Positions 36,744-46,963 of a stretch of 64,000 bases of DNA are shown in pieces. The stretch is taken from the NCBI RefSeq assembly GCF_018343715.1, contig NZ_JAGYPL010000001.1, positions 1,390,840-1,454,839 of the forward strand, given 5' to 3'. Both the position numbers and the translations under genes were made by a program. The DNA is from Bacillus sp. FJAT-49711 (GTDB lineage: Bacteria; Bacillota; Bacilli; Bacillales; Bacillaceae_C). Numbering within the stretch: position 1 is the stretch's first letter; each line of letters opens with the position of its first letter. Below the pieces are notes generated by a model, which did not search any database, was not told the DNA's origin, and saw nothing but the letters and a program-made list of their open reading frames with translations.

Positions 36744-38399
36744 CTACAGTCCACTATGTGTAACAGGGATTTCTATACATGAAGGATAGTTAACCCCAAA
36801 ATGAATGACTTGTTTAGCTATCTTTGTTTCTTTTTGACAAGCCCATACATCTGCTATATTCGGATGTGCGTGATATGCTGGAAAATTTGATGATGAAATA
36901 TCCACTCTTAAGCGTGAGCATTTTTTTACTGTCCATGTAATGGGCCAACAATCTATTTCCACCATAACTATGTCCTCAGGATTATAGTGATAATGTTTAT
37001 TATTTCTGTATCGCAGACAAGTAATTCCATCCCTTATATTATACGATGTTCCATCCGGAAACATTTCCATTACTGCTATTGTGAAGGATGTATCCTCTGC
37101 GTTGGAACTAACGAATAGATTTGCACGAATTTTACCTGCAATTTCTAAATCTTCGTCAAGTGGCTCTGATATAAATGAAATTACATCGCCCCTTGTACCC
37201 ATTTTATCTTGTATTACACTCGCTGGGGGCGCGGCATTTGGATTACCTGTTAAATAAGACATGATTGCAGCCCCACCCTTAGTAGGAACTGGATTGTCGG
37301 GATTATAATAATAAGTAACTTTTCCAGCGCTTAATTTACTATTAAGAGTTAGTTCTCCTACTTTACCATTAATTTCTTTAAGGTAGAAACAGACAGAATT
37401 CTCCTCTTTCATCCATCCACTCCACGACCGCCAGTTTCCTTCCCCGATTGTATAAGTGATTAATCTTTCTTTGGCCATTTCAAATTCTTTTTCTTTTAAA
37501 TGGTGATTAAACCATTGCAAAGCTGCATCAAACTGTTGCTCTCCAAATTTATCATGATTTGGATATGACAAATCTCCCGACACACCTTCAGTATGAACCC
37601 AAGGCCCTATAATAAAAATGCTGTCATCCCTTATTGATTGTGGTAGCTTTTTATAGCTTTGAATGGAAGCATCTAAATTATGATCGAACCATCCGGCAAC
37701 CATCATAATAGGGATATTTGTTTTCCTTGGTATTTCTTTTAATTCAGCCCAAAGTCCCGTTGACCAATACGAACTTTGGGAGTCAATATTCGTTACCCAA
37801 TCGCGATACCACGGAAGCTGTTTACCAAATAATTGATAATCCATTTCAATATGCGGTTTTATTTTTAATGCTTCATCATAAAGGTTTTTATGCGGATATT
37901 TTGGTTGTATTCCTGAGTTTCCGATTGCCCAGACGGTATAAATATCATGCCTAAACATTCCATTCATATAATTTTGTCGATATCTTTCAATACCAGTTAC
38001 AGAAATAAACATTGTCTTAACTTCGGTCGGAAGATCCTCCGCCATCATCCATTGGACAACCCCTGAATAAGAAGCGCCATACGTTGCAATATTTCCGTCC
38101 ATCCAATCTTGTTTAATAATCCAGTCTATCGTATCTAATCCATCATTTTTTTCATAAATAAATGGTGTCCATTCACCTTCTGATTTGCCTGTTCCTCTAC
38201 ATTCCTGAACGATAAATACATACCCATGCTCTGCCCATTTGTTTTGAATATCCTTCCATACTGGCAATATATTTGAATAAGGGGTTCGACTTAGAATTAC
38301 TGGCCATGGACCGTGCCCTTTTGGAAACTGAACATAGGTAGACAATTTAATCCCATCTCTCACTGGAATAAAGAAATGTTTCCAAGTCTCAAATATCAT
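36744..38399 (-). CDS. CocE/NonD (peptidase S15-type) hydrolase, copy 1
   Basis: A 551-residue alpha/beta hydrolase. The nucleophile Ser is in YGASYSGV (near residue 110), a candidate acid in AGWFDHNLDAS and His in GPWVHTEG. The C-terminal jelly-roll domain typical of CocE/X-Pro dipeptidyl peptidases is present (LRVDISSSNFPAYHAHPN). No signal peptide. It is paralogous to the next gene along its whole length (shared DGIKL, GPWPVIL, ECRGTGKSEG-type blocks). Last gene of a long minus-strand run. Hydrolyses an ester or amide; substrate unknown. Confidence 0.85.
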   Translation of the reverse strand: MIFETWKHFFIPVRDGIKLSTYVQFPKGHGPWPVILSRTPYSNILPVWKDIQNKWAEHGYVFIVQECRGTGKSEGEWTPFIYEKNDGLDTIDWIIKQDWMDGNIATYGASYSGVVQWMMAEDLPTEVKTMFISVTGIERYRQNYMNGMFRHDIYTVWAIGNSGIQPKYPHKNLYDEALKIKPHIEMDYQLFGKQLPWYRDWVTNIDSQSSYWSTGLWAELKEIPRKTNIPIMMVAGWFDHNLDASIQSYKKLPQSIRDDSIFIIGPWVHTEGVSGDLSYPNHDKFGEQQFDAALQWFNHHLKEKEFEMAKERLITYTIGEGNWRSWSGWMKEENSVCFYLKEINGKVGELTLNSKLSAGKVTYYYNPDNPVPTKGGAAIMSYLTGNPNAAPPASVIQDKMGTRGDVISFISEPLDEDLEIAGKIRANLFVSSNAEDTSFTIAVMEMFPDGTSYNIRDGITCLRYRNNKHYHYNPEDIVMVEIDCWPITWTVKKCSRLRVDISSSNFPAYHAHPNIADVWACQKETKIAKQVIHFGVNYPSCIEIPVTHSGL

Positions 38400-38432
38400 A
38401 AATGCACCCCATTTTAGCTACTTTATTTAATT

Positions 38433-40169
38433 TTAATTAGTAATTGGTATTTCTACATAAGAGTGAAATCCCTTACCAACATATATTTTTTGATTTGCAA
38501 TTATCGTCGCCCCTTCTTCTGCCCATTCTCCCTTTTTATTTGGATGAATATGATAAGCAGGGAAGTTTGAAGAGGAAATATCTAAACGTAACCTTGATCC
38601 CTTCTTCACGGCCCATGTAATCGCCCATAGCTCAATCTCCAATTCAACGATGCTATCCGGTTGATAACCTTGAGGCTTTTCAGATCCATTTCTGTACCTA
38701 ATACTTGTAATCCCATCGCGAATGTTATACGCCTCACCATTTTGAAACACTTCCATCAGTTTTACTGTAAAGGAAGTATCTTCTACGTCCGTTGAAGCAC
38801 TTAGATGAACTTTCACTGAGCCTGAAATAATCATGTCTTTTTCCAAAGCCTCTGAAACAAAAGATAAGATATCATTTCTTTTTCCTATTGGCTCTTGTAA
38901 TACACTAGAGGGAGGGTACCCTCTAAAATCCGGGGAAATCCACGCCAATAGAGCCTCCCCTCCTCTTGTTTTCACTGGCATCTCTGGATCATATTGAAAT
39001 GATAAATGAGAAGGTTCTGGAGAGTCATTAGTTAAAGCTAATTTATTTGCCCCATAGGACTTTCCCCCATCCAGATAAAATTTTAGGTGGTGTGATGATT
39101 TCAGCCATCCTTCCCAATCCTTCCATTGTGCATTCCTTATAACGTAAGTCTCTACCACCCCTTTTGGTTCGCTGTAATCTTCTTTTTTCAAGTGATGATT
39201 GAACCATTTTATTGCTTCTTTAAAACTATTATAATTTGAATTAGGATATTCTAAATCCCCGCCTGGCTTTAAAGTATGTATCCATGGACCTATAACAAAC
39301 TTACTTTTATTCTTAACATCTTCACTTAATTTTTGATATCCCTTGACCATACCGTCCAAGTGATGGTCATACCAACCACCAACTAAAAATAGCGGAACCT
39401 TAAGCTTTTTCGGAATCTTACTTAATAAATTCCAAATTCCCTGCTCCCAATAATTGGAATTTTTGCCGACGTTCGTTATCCATTCCCTATACCATTGGAA
39501 TTTTTCTCCGAATAATTGGATGTCCATATCTATATGCGGCCTAATCTTTAAGGCATTTTGATAGATATCACCCAATTTACCCTCTATCGAAACACCTGAA
39601 TTTTCTACAGCCCAAGATGTATATATTTCGTGTCGAAACATTCCATTCATGTACATTTGAGCATATCGTTCAGTTCCAAAGACTCCTATAAAAAGTGTCT
39701 TGACCTCTTCTGGCAGTTGATCGGCAAGAATCCATTGCTCAAACCCCCCGTATGAGTGCCCATACATGGCAATATTACTGTTCATCCATTCTTGCTTGAT
39801 AATCCATTGTAATGTATCGAGGCCGTCATTCCGTTCATTTTCAAATGGTGTCCAAATACCTTCCGAATCACCTTTTCCACGGCATTCCTGGCTTACAACC
39901 ACAAATCCATACTTGGTGAATTGCTTACTTGTAACTGCTAAAAATTCCTTTTGTTGAGGGTAGGGACTTCTTTCTAAAATTACCGGCCATGGTCCTTGTC
40001 CACTAGGAAAATAAACCCTTGTAAATAATTTAATTCCATCACGCATTTCTACCATGGTTTCTATTAAACTGTGAAAAGAATGTGTCGTCTCAAGCTCCGA
40101 TTCTATAACTTCTAATTGAAAAATTAAATCTTGAACATAATCATTATTTTTTATATTTTCCTTTTCCAT
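38433..40169 (-). CDS. CocE/NonD (peptidase S15-type) hydrolase, copy 2
   Basis: A 578-residue paralogue of the following gene, with a roughly 30-residue N-terminal extension. The nucleophile is in GHSYGG (near 139), an acid in GGWYDHHLDG and His in GPWIHTLKPGG; the C-terminal domain has RLDISSSNFPAYHIHPN. It lies 20 bases after the CoA-transferase gene, in the same operon, with an AAGGGTGAG site. Tandem duplication followed by divergence suggests different substrates or specificities. Confidence 0.85.
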   Translation of the reverse strand: MEKENIKNNDYVQDLIFQLEVIESELETTHSFHSLIETMVEMRDGIKLFTRVYFPSGQGPWPVILERSPYPQQKEFLAVTSKQFTKYGFVVVSQECRGKGDSEGIWTPFENERNDGLDTLQWIIKQEWMNSNIAMYGHSYGGFEQWILADQLPEEVKTLFIGVFGTERYAQMYMNGMFRHEIYTSWAVENSGVSIEGKLGDIYQNALKIRPHIDMDIQLFGEKFQWYREWITNVGKNSNYWEQGIWNLLSKIPKKLKVPLFLVGGWYDHHLDGMVKGYQKLSEDVKNKSKFVIGPWIHTLKPGGDLEYPNSNYNSFKEAIKWFNHHLKKEDYSEPKGVVETYVIRNAQWKDWEGWLKSSHHLKFYLDGGKSYGANKLALTNDSPEPSHLSFQYDPEMPVKTRGGEALLAWISPDFRGYPPSSVLQEPIGKRNDILSFVSEALEKDMIISGSVKVHLSASTDVEDTSFTVKLMEVFQNGEAYNIRDGITSIRYRNGSEKPQGYQPDSIVELEIELWAITWAVKKGSRLRLDISSSNFPAYHIHPNKKGEWAEEGATIIANQKIYVGKGFHSYVEIPITN

Positions 40170-40189
40170 TTAACTCACCCTTCCTAACA

Positions 40190-40849
40190 TTAAAAGGCGT
40201 TAAATAATATATTTTCATTGACATGTAATTCTGGTTCAGTTATTTTCTTTATATCCTCAATACTGTAACCCCTTGCAATCTCGGACAAAACCAAACCGTT
40301 GCTTGTTACATCAATCACAGCCCTGTCAGTAATAATTCTATTCACGACTCTTTTACCGGTTAGTGGCAATGTGCAATGATTCACTATTTTAGGTGAGCCG
40401 TTTTTACTGACATGTTCCATAATAACTACTACACGCTTTGCACCATGAACTAAATCCATCGCGCCACCCATACCTTTAACCATTTTTCCAGGAATCATCC
40501 AATTTGCTAAATCACCCGACTCGGACACTTCCATGGCACCAAGAATGGCTATATCAATATGTCCTCCGCGAATCATGGCAAAGGAATCTGCACTAGAAAA
40601 ATACGAAGCCCCATTTACAGTGGTAACTGTTTCCTTTCCTGCGTTTATTAAATCCGGGTCTATTTCCGCCACAGTTGGGTAAGGGCCAATTCCAAGCAAT
40701 CCATTCTCAGATTGAAGCATGACATTCTTTTCATTAATATAATTTGCAACAAGCGTTGGCATTCCTATACCTAGGTTGACGTAATAGCCATCTTCAATTT
40801 CTTTTTCAGCACGAATGGCAATCCGCTCTCTATGAGATAAAATATCCAT
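40190..40849 (-). CDS. 3-oxoacid CoA-transferase subunit B
   Basis: A 219-residue beta subunit of a class I CoA-transferase (ScoB/AtoA/PcaJ type). The catalytic Glu lies in [10 protein letters not shown] (near residue 47), with GIGMPTLV and [15 protein letters not shown] typical. With subunit A it moves CoA from succinyl- or acetyl-CoA to a 3-oxoacid, so that the adjacent thiolase can cleave it. Sequence does not separate acetoacetate from 3-oxoadipate use. Confidence 0.92.
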   Translation of the reverse strand: MDILSHRERIAIRAEKEIEDGYYVNLGIGMPTLVANYINEKNVMLQSENGLLGIGPYPTVAEIDPDLINAGKETVTTVNGASYFSSADSFAMIRGGHIDIAILGAMEVSESGDLANWMIPGKMVKGMGGAMDLVHGAKRVVVIMEHVSKNGSPKIVNHCTLPLTGKRVVNRIITDRAVIDVTSNGLVLSEIARGYSIEDIKKITEPELHVNENILFNAF

Positions 40850-40884
40850 TAAGACCCCGTCCTTCCTTATAAATTTCAGAAAAT

Positions 40885-41574
40885 CTATGGTCGTAAAGTT
40901 CGCCTTTCTATCCTTTTTTCCTGTTTCCCTACGATCAATCTCTGGGTAAAAATCCCTGGACTATGTACATGGCTCGGCTCAATTTCACCGATATCTACCA
41001 ACTGCTCTACTTCAGCAATTGTTATTTTTCCTGCTGTAGCCATCATTGGATTAAAATTTTGAGCGGTTTTATGAAATAGAAGGTTCCCGTATCGATCTGC
41101 CTTATATGCTCTAATCAAACTAAAATCCGCTACCAACGATTCTTCCAACATATATTCCTTTCCGTTGAAGTTACGGATCTCTTTTCCATGGGCTATAGGT
41201 GTTCCCACACCAGCCGGTGTATAAAAAGCTGGAATGCCCGCTCCACCGGCTCTAATTTTCTCTGCAAGAGTGCCCTGTGGAATTAGTTCTACCTCTATTT
41301 CCCCAGCTAAAAGTTGCCTTTCAAACTCTTTGTTTTCACCAACATATGAAGCTATTATTCTTTTTATTTGGCGTTTCTTAAGAAGTAAACCCAATCCCCA
41401 ATCATCTACACCACAGTTATTTGAAATGACGGTAAGGTCCTTTACTCCTTTTTCAGCCATAGCCAAAATTAAATTTTCTGGGATCCCTACTAAACCGAAT
41501 CCCCCGACCATAATAGTTGAACCATCCTGAATATCTTCAATTGACTCTAAAAATGAATGAAAGATCGGCTTCAC
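40885..41574 (-). CDS. 3-oxoacid CoA-transferase subunit A
   Basis: A 229-residue alpha subunit, with the CoA-binding glycine motif [13 protein letters not shown] and [17 protein letters not shown], both typical of ScoA/AtoD/PcaI. Starts at GTG after AAGGGG. It precedes subunit B by 35 bases and follows the thiolase by 20, so the three form a 3-oxoacid activation and cleavage module. Confidence 0.92.
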   Translation of the reverse strand: MKPIFHSFLESIEDIQDGSTIMVGGFGLVGIPENLILAMAEKGVKDLTVISNNCGVDDWGLGLLLKKRQIKRIIASYVGENKEFERQLLAGEIEVELIPQGTLAEKIRAGGAGIPAFYTPAGVGTPIAHGKEIRNFNGKEYMLEESLVADFSLIRAYKADRYGNLLFHKTAQNFNPMMATAGKITIAEVEQLVDIGEIEPSHVHSPGIFTQRLIVGKQEKRIERRTLRP

Positions 41575-41594
41575 CTATAAGACCCCTTTCAGGT

Positions 41595-42773
41595 TTATAC
41601 TCTTTCAATGATAGTGGTAATTCCCTGGCCGCCCCCAATACAAAGCGTGGCTAAGCCAAGACTAGCATCTCCATGTATCATTTCATAAATAAGGGTCGTC
41701 AGAACTCTTGCTCCACTTGCTCCTATCGGATGCCCCAAAGCAATCGCTCCACCATTTACATTTAATTTCGAAGGATCCACGTAAAAGTGTTTTGAAAAAG
41801 CGAGAGTTTGTGCTGCAAAAGCTTCATTGACCTCTATTACATCTACGTCTTCCATATGTAGTCCGGCTTTATTTAATGCTTTTTCAGTTGCTGGAATAGG
41901 ACCAGTCCCCATAATATCTGGATCTACGCCGGCAGTTGCATTAGCACGAATAATGGCTAATGGTTTAAGCCCCCTTTTCTTCGCAGCCTCTCTGCTCATG
42001 AGAACCAATGCCGCAGCACCATCATTAATCCCCGAAGAATTACCCGCTGTTACAAATCCATCCGTCTTAAAAGCGGGCTTTAGGCGTTTTAGCCCTTCAA
42101 ATGTAACATTAGCACGGGGATGTTCATCTGCATCAAATTGAATCGGATCACCTTTCCTTGTTGGAATCTCGATAGGTATTATTTCATCTTTGAAACGCCC
42201 CTGTTCATTTGCCATACCCGCTTTCTTCTGACTTTCCAATGCAAATTGGTCCAATTCTTCCCTAGTAAAACCGTATTTTACACAAATGTTTTCCGCAGTG
42301 ATTCCCATATGTTGATCATTAATGGCACACCATAATCCATCATTAATCATACTGTCCACGGTAAGCTGATCCCCCATTCTAAATCCAGAGCGGGCATTTT
42401 TTAATAAATATGGTGCTTGACTCATATTTTCCATCCCACCAGCAACAACTATCTCACTATCTCCACAAATAATCGATTGGCAGGCTAAGTGTACAGCCTT
42501 AAGACCGGAACCACATACTTGGTTAATGGTAGTTGCGGCCGCACTGAATGGAATCCCAGCTAATACACTAGATTGTCTGGCTGGATTTTGTCCAAGACCG
42601 GCTTGAATAGCATTACCCATCAAAACTTCATCAACTTCGGAATCTTTTATGTTACCTCTTTGAATCGCTTCTTTTATGGCAATGGCTCCTAATTGGATGG
42701 CAGAGATGTCCTTAAGTGAACCTTGAAAACTACCAATGGGAGTTCTTACAGCACTTACAATTGCAACCTCCAT
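41595..42773 (-). CDS. acetyl-CoA C-acyltransferase (thiolase)
   Basis: A 392-residue thiolase. The acyl-accepting Cys is in [11 protein letters not shown] (near residue 88); the catalytic His is in [14 protein letters not shown] and the second Cys in LCIGGGQG. The overall sequence is of the acetoacetyl-CoA thiolase (AtoB/MmgA/PhaA) type, although a 3-oxoadipyl-CoA role cannot be excluded. Encoded directly upstream of the CoA-transferase genes. Confidence 0.93.
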   Translation of the reverse strand: MEVAIVSAVRTPIGSFQGSLKDISAIQLGAIAIKEAIQRGNIKDSEVDEVLMGNAIQAGLGQNPARQSSVLAGIPFSAAATTINQVCGSGLKAVHLACQSIICGDSEIVVAGGMENMSQAPYLLKNARSGFRMGDQLTVDSMINDGLWCAINDQHMGITAENICVKYGFTREELDQFALESQKKAGMANEQGRFKDEIIPIEIPTRKGDPIQFDADEHPRANVTFEGLKRLKPAFKTDGFVTAGNSSGINDGAAALVLMSREAAKKRGLKPLAIIRANATAGVDPDIMGTGPIPATEKALNKAGLHMEDVDVIEVNEAFAAQTLAFSKHFYVDPSKLNVNGGAIALGHPIGASGARVLTTLIYEMIHGDASLGLATLCIGGGQGITTIIERV

Positions 42774-42812
42774 TTTTAAAAACCTCTTATCTTTATTTTT
42801 ATATGCAATTTT

Positions 42813-43124
42813 TTAACATTCTTCTATTTCCATATCCAATAAAGCGGAACTAAGGCTTTTTCCGTGAGCATCCAAGCTTAAAGAACGTGTTACACCACCG
42901 GATAATGCATTATGCATGACGAAATTAAGTGCTCCAATCGATGGTATTTCATAACGAATTACCTCACCTTCCACAATCCCCGAAAACCATTCTCTCACTC
43001 TTTCGGCAGTTACTTGTTTTCTGACAAACTCGTAGTCTTTCATGTCATAAACGATTAGAGATATATTAGAAATGTTACCCTTATCTCCTGTTCTAGAATG
43101 TGCTACATTTCTTAATTTCATCAT
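42813..43124 (-). CDS. DUF4387 family protein, intact copy
   Basis: A 103-residue DUF4387 protein (MKLRNVAHSRTGDKGNISNISLIVY...). In many bacteria this small protein is encoded next to, or fused to, AtuA-family (DUF1446) proteins. Here its intact copy lies 5.7 kb from the intact AtuA gene, and just upstream of it is a scrap of a second AtuA 3' end. Starts with a tandem ATG-ATG and GAGGTG site. Function unknown; probably a partner of AtuA. Confidence 0.85.
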   Translation of the reverse strand: MMKLRNVAHSRTGDKGNISNISLIVYDMKDYEFVRKQVTAERVREWFSGIVEGEVIRYEIPSIGALNFVMHNALSGGVTRSLSLDAHGKSLSSALLDMEIEEC

Positions 43125-43172
43125 TTTTCACCTCAACGTGTAGAACATTGATATCCATTTACTGTTGTGGAA
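43125..43172 (-). pseudogene. remnant of an AtuA-family gene 3' end
   Basis: About 50 bases align with the last codons of the intact AtuA gene at 48865-48912: both contain GATATCAATGT and TTGAGGTGAAAAATGATGA. The frame is lost upstream of this scrap. It precedes the intact DUF4387 gene exactly as the intact AtuA gene precedes the decayed one. Confidence 0.7.
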
Positions 43173-43217
43173 ATCATCCAGTCAATGAAAGACTGGTTTT
43201 GTGTGATTTTTTAAGGA

Positions 43218-44777
43218 TCAGTGTTGAATATCTTGCTGAAACAACTCTGCAAGAGAAAATGGCGGTAAAGCCTCTTCGAATAGAGCAAATAGTGCATGAT
43301 CATAATTGTTACGAACTTCGCAGTTACGGTCAAAGATCATTGTTGGCTCATTATCAACCGTGACGGCTGGCCAATTTGGTAGACTATCATGGTTAGGATT
43401 ACCATTGCGGGCAAAGCTAACAAATGCATTGAATACTTGTTTTTCCAATTTATCAGACACACCTGGAATATTACATACTTCCACTTTATCCGTATTATGA
43501 AAGACAAATGGGATATCTGCACAATGCCAAGCAGTTTTTCCATGTTCATAAGGAAAGTCCAAGGTGAAATTGTATAGGTATACAGGTGCTTTTCCATCCG
43601 TAGCATGTAACTGAGCTAATGCTTTTGTCGGGATGCGGAAAACGCGATCCAATGACAGTAAATCTATTATCTTCTTGTCTGGGTATGCCTTGACAAACAA
43701 GTCTATTATTTCTTCTGAACGTTCACCGAATTTTTTAGCGACAATTGTTCTCATTTCCTCGTCTGTTAACTCTTGTTTATTAAATGGCAAAGGTGCGAAA
43801 GAAAACTCACCATAAACAGAGCCTACCATAAGTGTAATTGTTTTTGCATGTTCGGTATAGCCGCTTAACAGTGGTTCACCCATATAGAAGTCATCTTTGA
43901 TTGGTGCACAACCAACATAATCACCTTCTTGTGCTATTTGGGGACTTACTTTATTATATGCCTGTGCTAAATCATGATATGGAATGGTTTCTAGTTTTTC
44001 TATTTCATTTTTTGAAATTTTTAATTCTTCTAGTAAAGCATTGACGATTTTTGTACCATCACCTTTACCTGGACGTAAAAGCTTTCCATCAGAAACACCA
44101 CTCATCACAATCGCTTTATGGAACAAACCGTTTGCACTCGGAATTTGCATTAAACCAGTGACTTTCATACCACCACCAGACTGACCGAAAATTGTAACAT
44201 TTTCTGGATCACCACCAAAATTTGCAATATTTTCATTAACCCATTGCAATGCTGCTACAAGATCGGCATGACCAGCATTGCCTGTGTTTTTATACTTTTC
44301 ACCAAAAGGAGAAAGGTCCAAATATCCTAAAACATTTAATCGATGGTTGACCGATACAACAACTACATCACCGTGACGACTCATATTAAAGCCATCATAA
44401 GCTACTTGTTCAATAGAAGATCCTGCTGAATAACCACCACCATGTAACCAGACCATTACAGGTTTTTTAGCATGAGTATCTATGCTTTCTGTCCAAACGT
44501 TTAGATTCAAGCAATTTTCATCCTGTGGCCAATATCGGTGTGGTACTAGAAGTTCACCAGTTGGAGTGTCTCTTGTAAGCAATGGAGATACTAAGCCATA
44601 TGAAGTGGCTTGTTTTACTCCTTCCCAAGGAGTGACTGGTGTTGGCATTTGGAATCTCTTTGCTTCCGCGTAAGGAATGCCTTTAAAAATGTACATGTCA
44701 TCGAATAAATACCCTTTCAATTTTCCGGATTTTGTTTGTACAAGAGCCACATCATCATATGCAAATTTTTTTACCAT
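43218..44777 (-). CDS. type-B carboxylesterase (p-nitrobenzyl esterase-like)
   Basis: A 519-residue carboxylesterase/lipase family protein. It has the nucleophile Ser in FGQSGGGMK (near residue 198), oxyanion-hole motif WLHGGGYSAG and a His in AWHCADIPFVFHN. The N-terminal motif FKGIPYAEAKRFQMP is typical. No signal peptide, so it acts on imported esters. Separated from the upstream permease by 123 bases holding a perfect palindrome. Good GGAGGA site. Confidence 0.92.
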   Translation of the reverse strand: MVKKFAYDDVALVQTKSGKLKGYLFDDMYIFKGIPYAEAKRFQMPTPVTPWEGVKQATSYGLVSPLLTRDTPTGELLVPHRYWPQDENCLNLNVWTESIDTHAKKPVMVWLHGGGYSAGSSIEQVAYDGFNMSRHGDVVVVSVNHRLNVLGYLDLSPFGEKYKNTGNAGHADLVAALQWVNENIANFGGDPENVTIFGQSGGGMKVTGLMQIPSANGLFHKAIVMSGVSDGKLLRPGKGDGTKIVNALLEELKISKNEIEKLETIPYHDLAQAYNKVSPQIAQEGDYVGCAPIKDDFYMGEPLLSGYTEHAKTITLMVGSVYGEFSFAPLPFNKQELTDEEMRTIVAKKFGERSEEIIDLFVKAYPDKKIIDLLSLDRVFRIPTKALAQLHATDGKAPVYLYNFTLDFPYEHGKTAWHCADIPFVFHNTDKVEVCNIPGVSDKLEKQVFNAFVSFARNGNPNHDSLPNWPAVTVDNEPTMIFDRNCEVRNNYDHALFALFEEALPPFSLAELFQQDIQH

Positions 44778-44803
44778 CGTTAAATTCCTCCATTAATTTA
44801 TTT

Positions 44804-44846
44804 GACAATAGTTATTCTTACATAAAATGTAAGAATAACTATTGTC
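44804..44846. repeat. perfect 19-bp inverted repeat with 5-base loop
   Basis: GACAATAGTTATTCTTACA is followed by TAAAA and its exact reverse complement. It lies between the ABC permease and carboxylesterase genes. On the coding (minus) strand no T-run follows, so it is not a standard terminator; a plus-strand T-run is present. It may be a processing/stability hairpin, an operator, or an insertion relic. Confidence 0.85.
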
Positions 44847-44900
44847 CATTTTTAAATATAATTTATTAATATATGCAAGATTCAAGTAATTAATATATAG

Positions 44901-45788
44901 TCAACCTTTCACTGCACCTAATTGGATCCCTTTTATCAAATACTTTTGGAAGAATGGATAGGCAACGATAATGGGCAATATACCGATAACCGCAATCGCC
45001 ATACGGACGGCGGTACTTGGAATCTCAGACGCGGCTTGGCTTGCGTTGGATCCTAAATCACTACTTGCCAAAAATTGAATATCCTGCATCATCCTGTTAA
45101 GCATGTTTTGAATACTGAACAATTTTGGATCTGTTAAATAAATCAAACCATTAAACCAATCATTCCAGTAAACAATCGTTTGTAAAAGGCCAATCGTTGC
45201 CAAAATTGGTAAAGAAAGTGGTAGTACGATTGAAACAAATGTTCGGAATTCCCCTGCACCATCGATTCTCGCTGATTCAATAACGGGTTCAGGAATTGAC
45301 ATTATGAAAAATGACCTCATTAATAGAACGTTAAATCCATTCATTAATAATCCTGGTACAATCAATGCCCAAATTGTATTTTTTACATCAAATATTTGTG
45401 TATACACTAGATAAGTTGGCACTAAACCACCATTAAATAATAATGTAAAGAAGACGATAAATGATAACGTATTACGGTATGGAAGATCTTTTCTAGAAAG
45501 ACCATACGCAAGCATAGAAGTAATAATCAAACTTGATACTGTTCCAGTAATAGTTACAAAAATCGTAATTCCATATCCACGTGCAATACTGGAAAAGTTA
45601 GTCATTAAATAGTCATATGCTGCCGTACTAAATTCAGCTGGCCAAAAATTGTATCCTTCCTTTAATATCATTTGTTCACTAGTAAGCGAAGAAGAGATTA
45701 AGATAATAAAAGGAATAATACTAGCTATAGCAAGTATGATTAAGACCACATGAGACACGACTTGTGTTATCCGATCAGAAGTTGCCAT
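44901..45788 (-). CDS. ABC sugar permease, LplC/YtcP type
   Basis: A 295-residue inner-membrane permease (BPD transport MalG-like) with six helices. The EAA loop carries ESARIDGAGEFRTFVSIVLPLSLP (near 180-205). The C-terminal end ...FFQKYLIKGIQLGAVKG is typical of the LplC group of carbohydrate importers. GAGGTGAG abuts the first ATG (45794), so the second ATG is preferred. Works with the adjacent permease and lipoprotein; no ATPase gene is nearby, so it presumably uses a shared MsmX-type ATPase. Confidence 0.92.
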   Translation of the reverse strand: MATSDRITQVVSHVVLIILAIASIIPFIILISSSLTSEQMILKEGYNFWPAEFSTAAYDYLMTNFSSIARGYGITIFVTITGTVSSLIITSMLAYGLSRKDLPYRNTLSFIVFFTLLFNGGLVPTYLVYTQIFDVKNTIWALIVPGLLMNGFNVLLMRSFFIMSIPEPVIESARIDGAGEFRTFVSIVLPLSLPILATIGLLQTIVYWNDWFNGLIYLTDPKLFSIQNMLNRMMQDIQFLASSDLGSNASQAASEIPSTAVRMAIAVIGILPIIVAYPFFQKYLIKGIQLGAVKG

Positions 45789-45806
45789 TAACATCTCACC
45801 TCGATT

Positions 45807-46781
45807 TTAAAATAATGCACTATCTTTATCTTTCATTCGAACAAGCCAGTTTGATAACAATACCAGGATAAATCCAACAATGGATTGGTACATGCCGGCA
45901 GCAGCTGACATCCCAATATCACCTAATTGCATAAGTCCGCGGTATACATACGTATCGATTACATTAGTCGTATCATAAATGGCTCCAGAATTCATTGGTA
46001 CTTGGTAAAAGAGACCGAAATCTGAGTAGAAGATTTTTCCAATCCCAAGTAATGTTAACATAATGATGATTGGCATAATTAACGGAATCGTAATATGACG
46101 AATTTGGTGCCATCTACTTGCACCATCTAATGTTGCAGCTTCGTAAAGCTCATGATCAATACCGACAATGGCCGCAAGGAAGATAATACTCGAAAACCCT
46201 ATACCCTTCCACATATTTACAATCGTTAAAATATATGGCCATACCCCTGATTCCGTATACCAAGATACTTCATCCAAACCTAACATTGGTAAAATTGTTT
46301 TATTGAAAAATCCTACATCTGTACTGAGGAACGCAAATGCCAAATAACTTACAATAACCATAGAAATTAAAAAAGGTAAAAGAATGGCACTTTGATAAAA
46401 ACTTTTAACAAACTTATTCTTAATTTCATTTAACATGATAGCTACGGCTACAGCGACTACTGTATTAATAATAATAAATGCGCCATTGTATAGGATTGTA
46501 TTTCGGGTAATAATCCAGGCATCTTGAGTCGTGAATAAATATTTAAAGTTATCAAGGCCGACCCATTCACTTGCCCATATTCCTACTGAATAGTTAATAT
46601 CCTTAAACGCAATGACTAATCCGAACATCGGTAAATAGTTATTAATGAGTAGATAGATTAACCCCGGGGCCATCATAATAAAAATAGGAAGATGTTTTTT
46701 AAAATTAACTTTTTTCTTCTTCGCACGTGGTATTACTTTAATATCACTCTGCACTTTTTTTATTGTAGCTTCTTGTGCCAA
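45807..46781 (-). CDS. ABC sugar permease, LplB type
   Basis: A 324-residue permease with six helices; the EAA loop is YEAATLDGASRWHQIRHITIPLIMP (near 210-235). The N-terminus is long and basic (AKKKKVNFKKHLP), as in LplB/YteP proteins. Starts at TTG after AAGGAGG. It ends 18 bases before the next permease, forming the heterodimeric channel. Confidence 0.92.
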   Translation of the reverse strand: MAQEATIKKVQSDIKVIPRAKKKKVNFKKHLPIFIMMAPGLIYLLINNYLPMFGLVIAFKDINYSVGIWASEWVGLDNFKYLFTTQDAWIITRNTILYNGAFIIINTVVAVAVAIMLNEIKNKFVKSFYQSAILLPFLISMVIVSYLAFAFLSTDVGFFNKTILPMLGLDEVSWYTESGVWPYILTIVNMWKGIGFSSIIFLAAIVGIDHELYEAATLDGASRWHQIRHITIPLIMPIIIMLTLLGIGKIFYSDFGLFYQVPMNSGAIYDTTNVIDTYVYRGLMQLGDIGMSAAAGMYQSIVGFILVLLSNWLVRMKDKDSALF

Positions 46782-46927
46782 TGTTCTAACCTCCTTATAA
46801 ATGCATATTTGTTACTAATATGAATTTTTATAAAGTTGTAACTTTGCTACTATCTAAAAAACGACTTTTAATGTATACTATTCCATTACTGTGAACGCAT
46901 CCAAACTCCGGAATACTTATTCGGGAT

Positions 46928-46960
46928 TATAGAGAACTAGCATAAAACTAGTTCTCTATA
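46928..46960 (-). other. intra-operon hairpin after the binding-protein gene
   Basis: TATAGAGAACTAG and CTAGTTCTCTATA form a perfect 13-bp stem with a 7-base loop, immediately after the binding-protein stop codon and before the permeases. Without a strong T-run it more likely stabilises the upstream message or attenuates the permease genes. Confidence 0.65.
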
Positions 46961-46963
46961 AAA

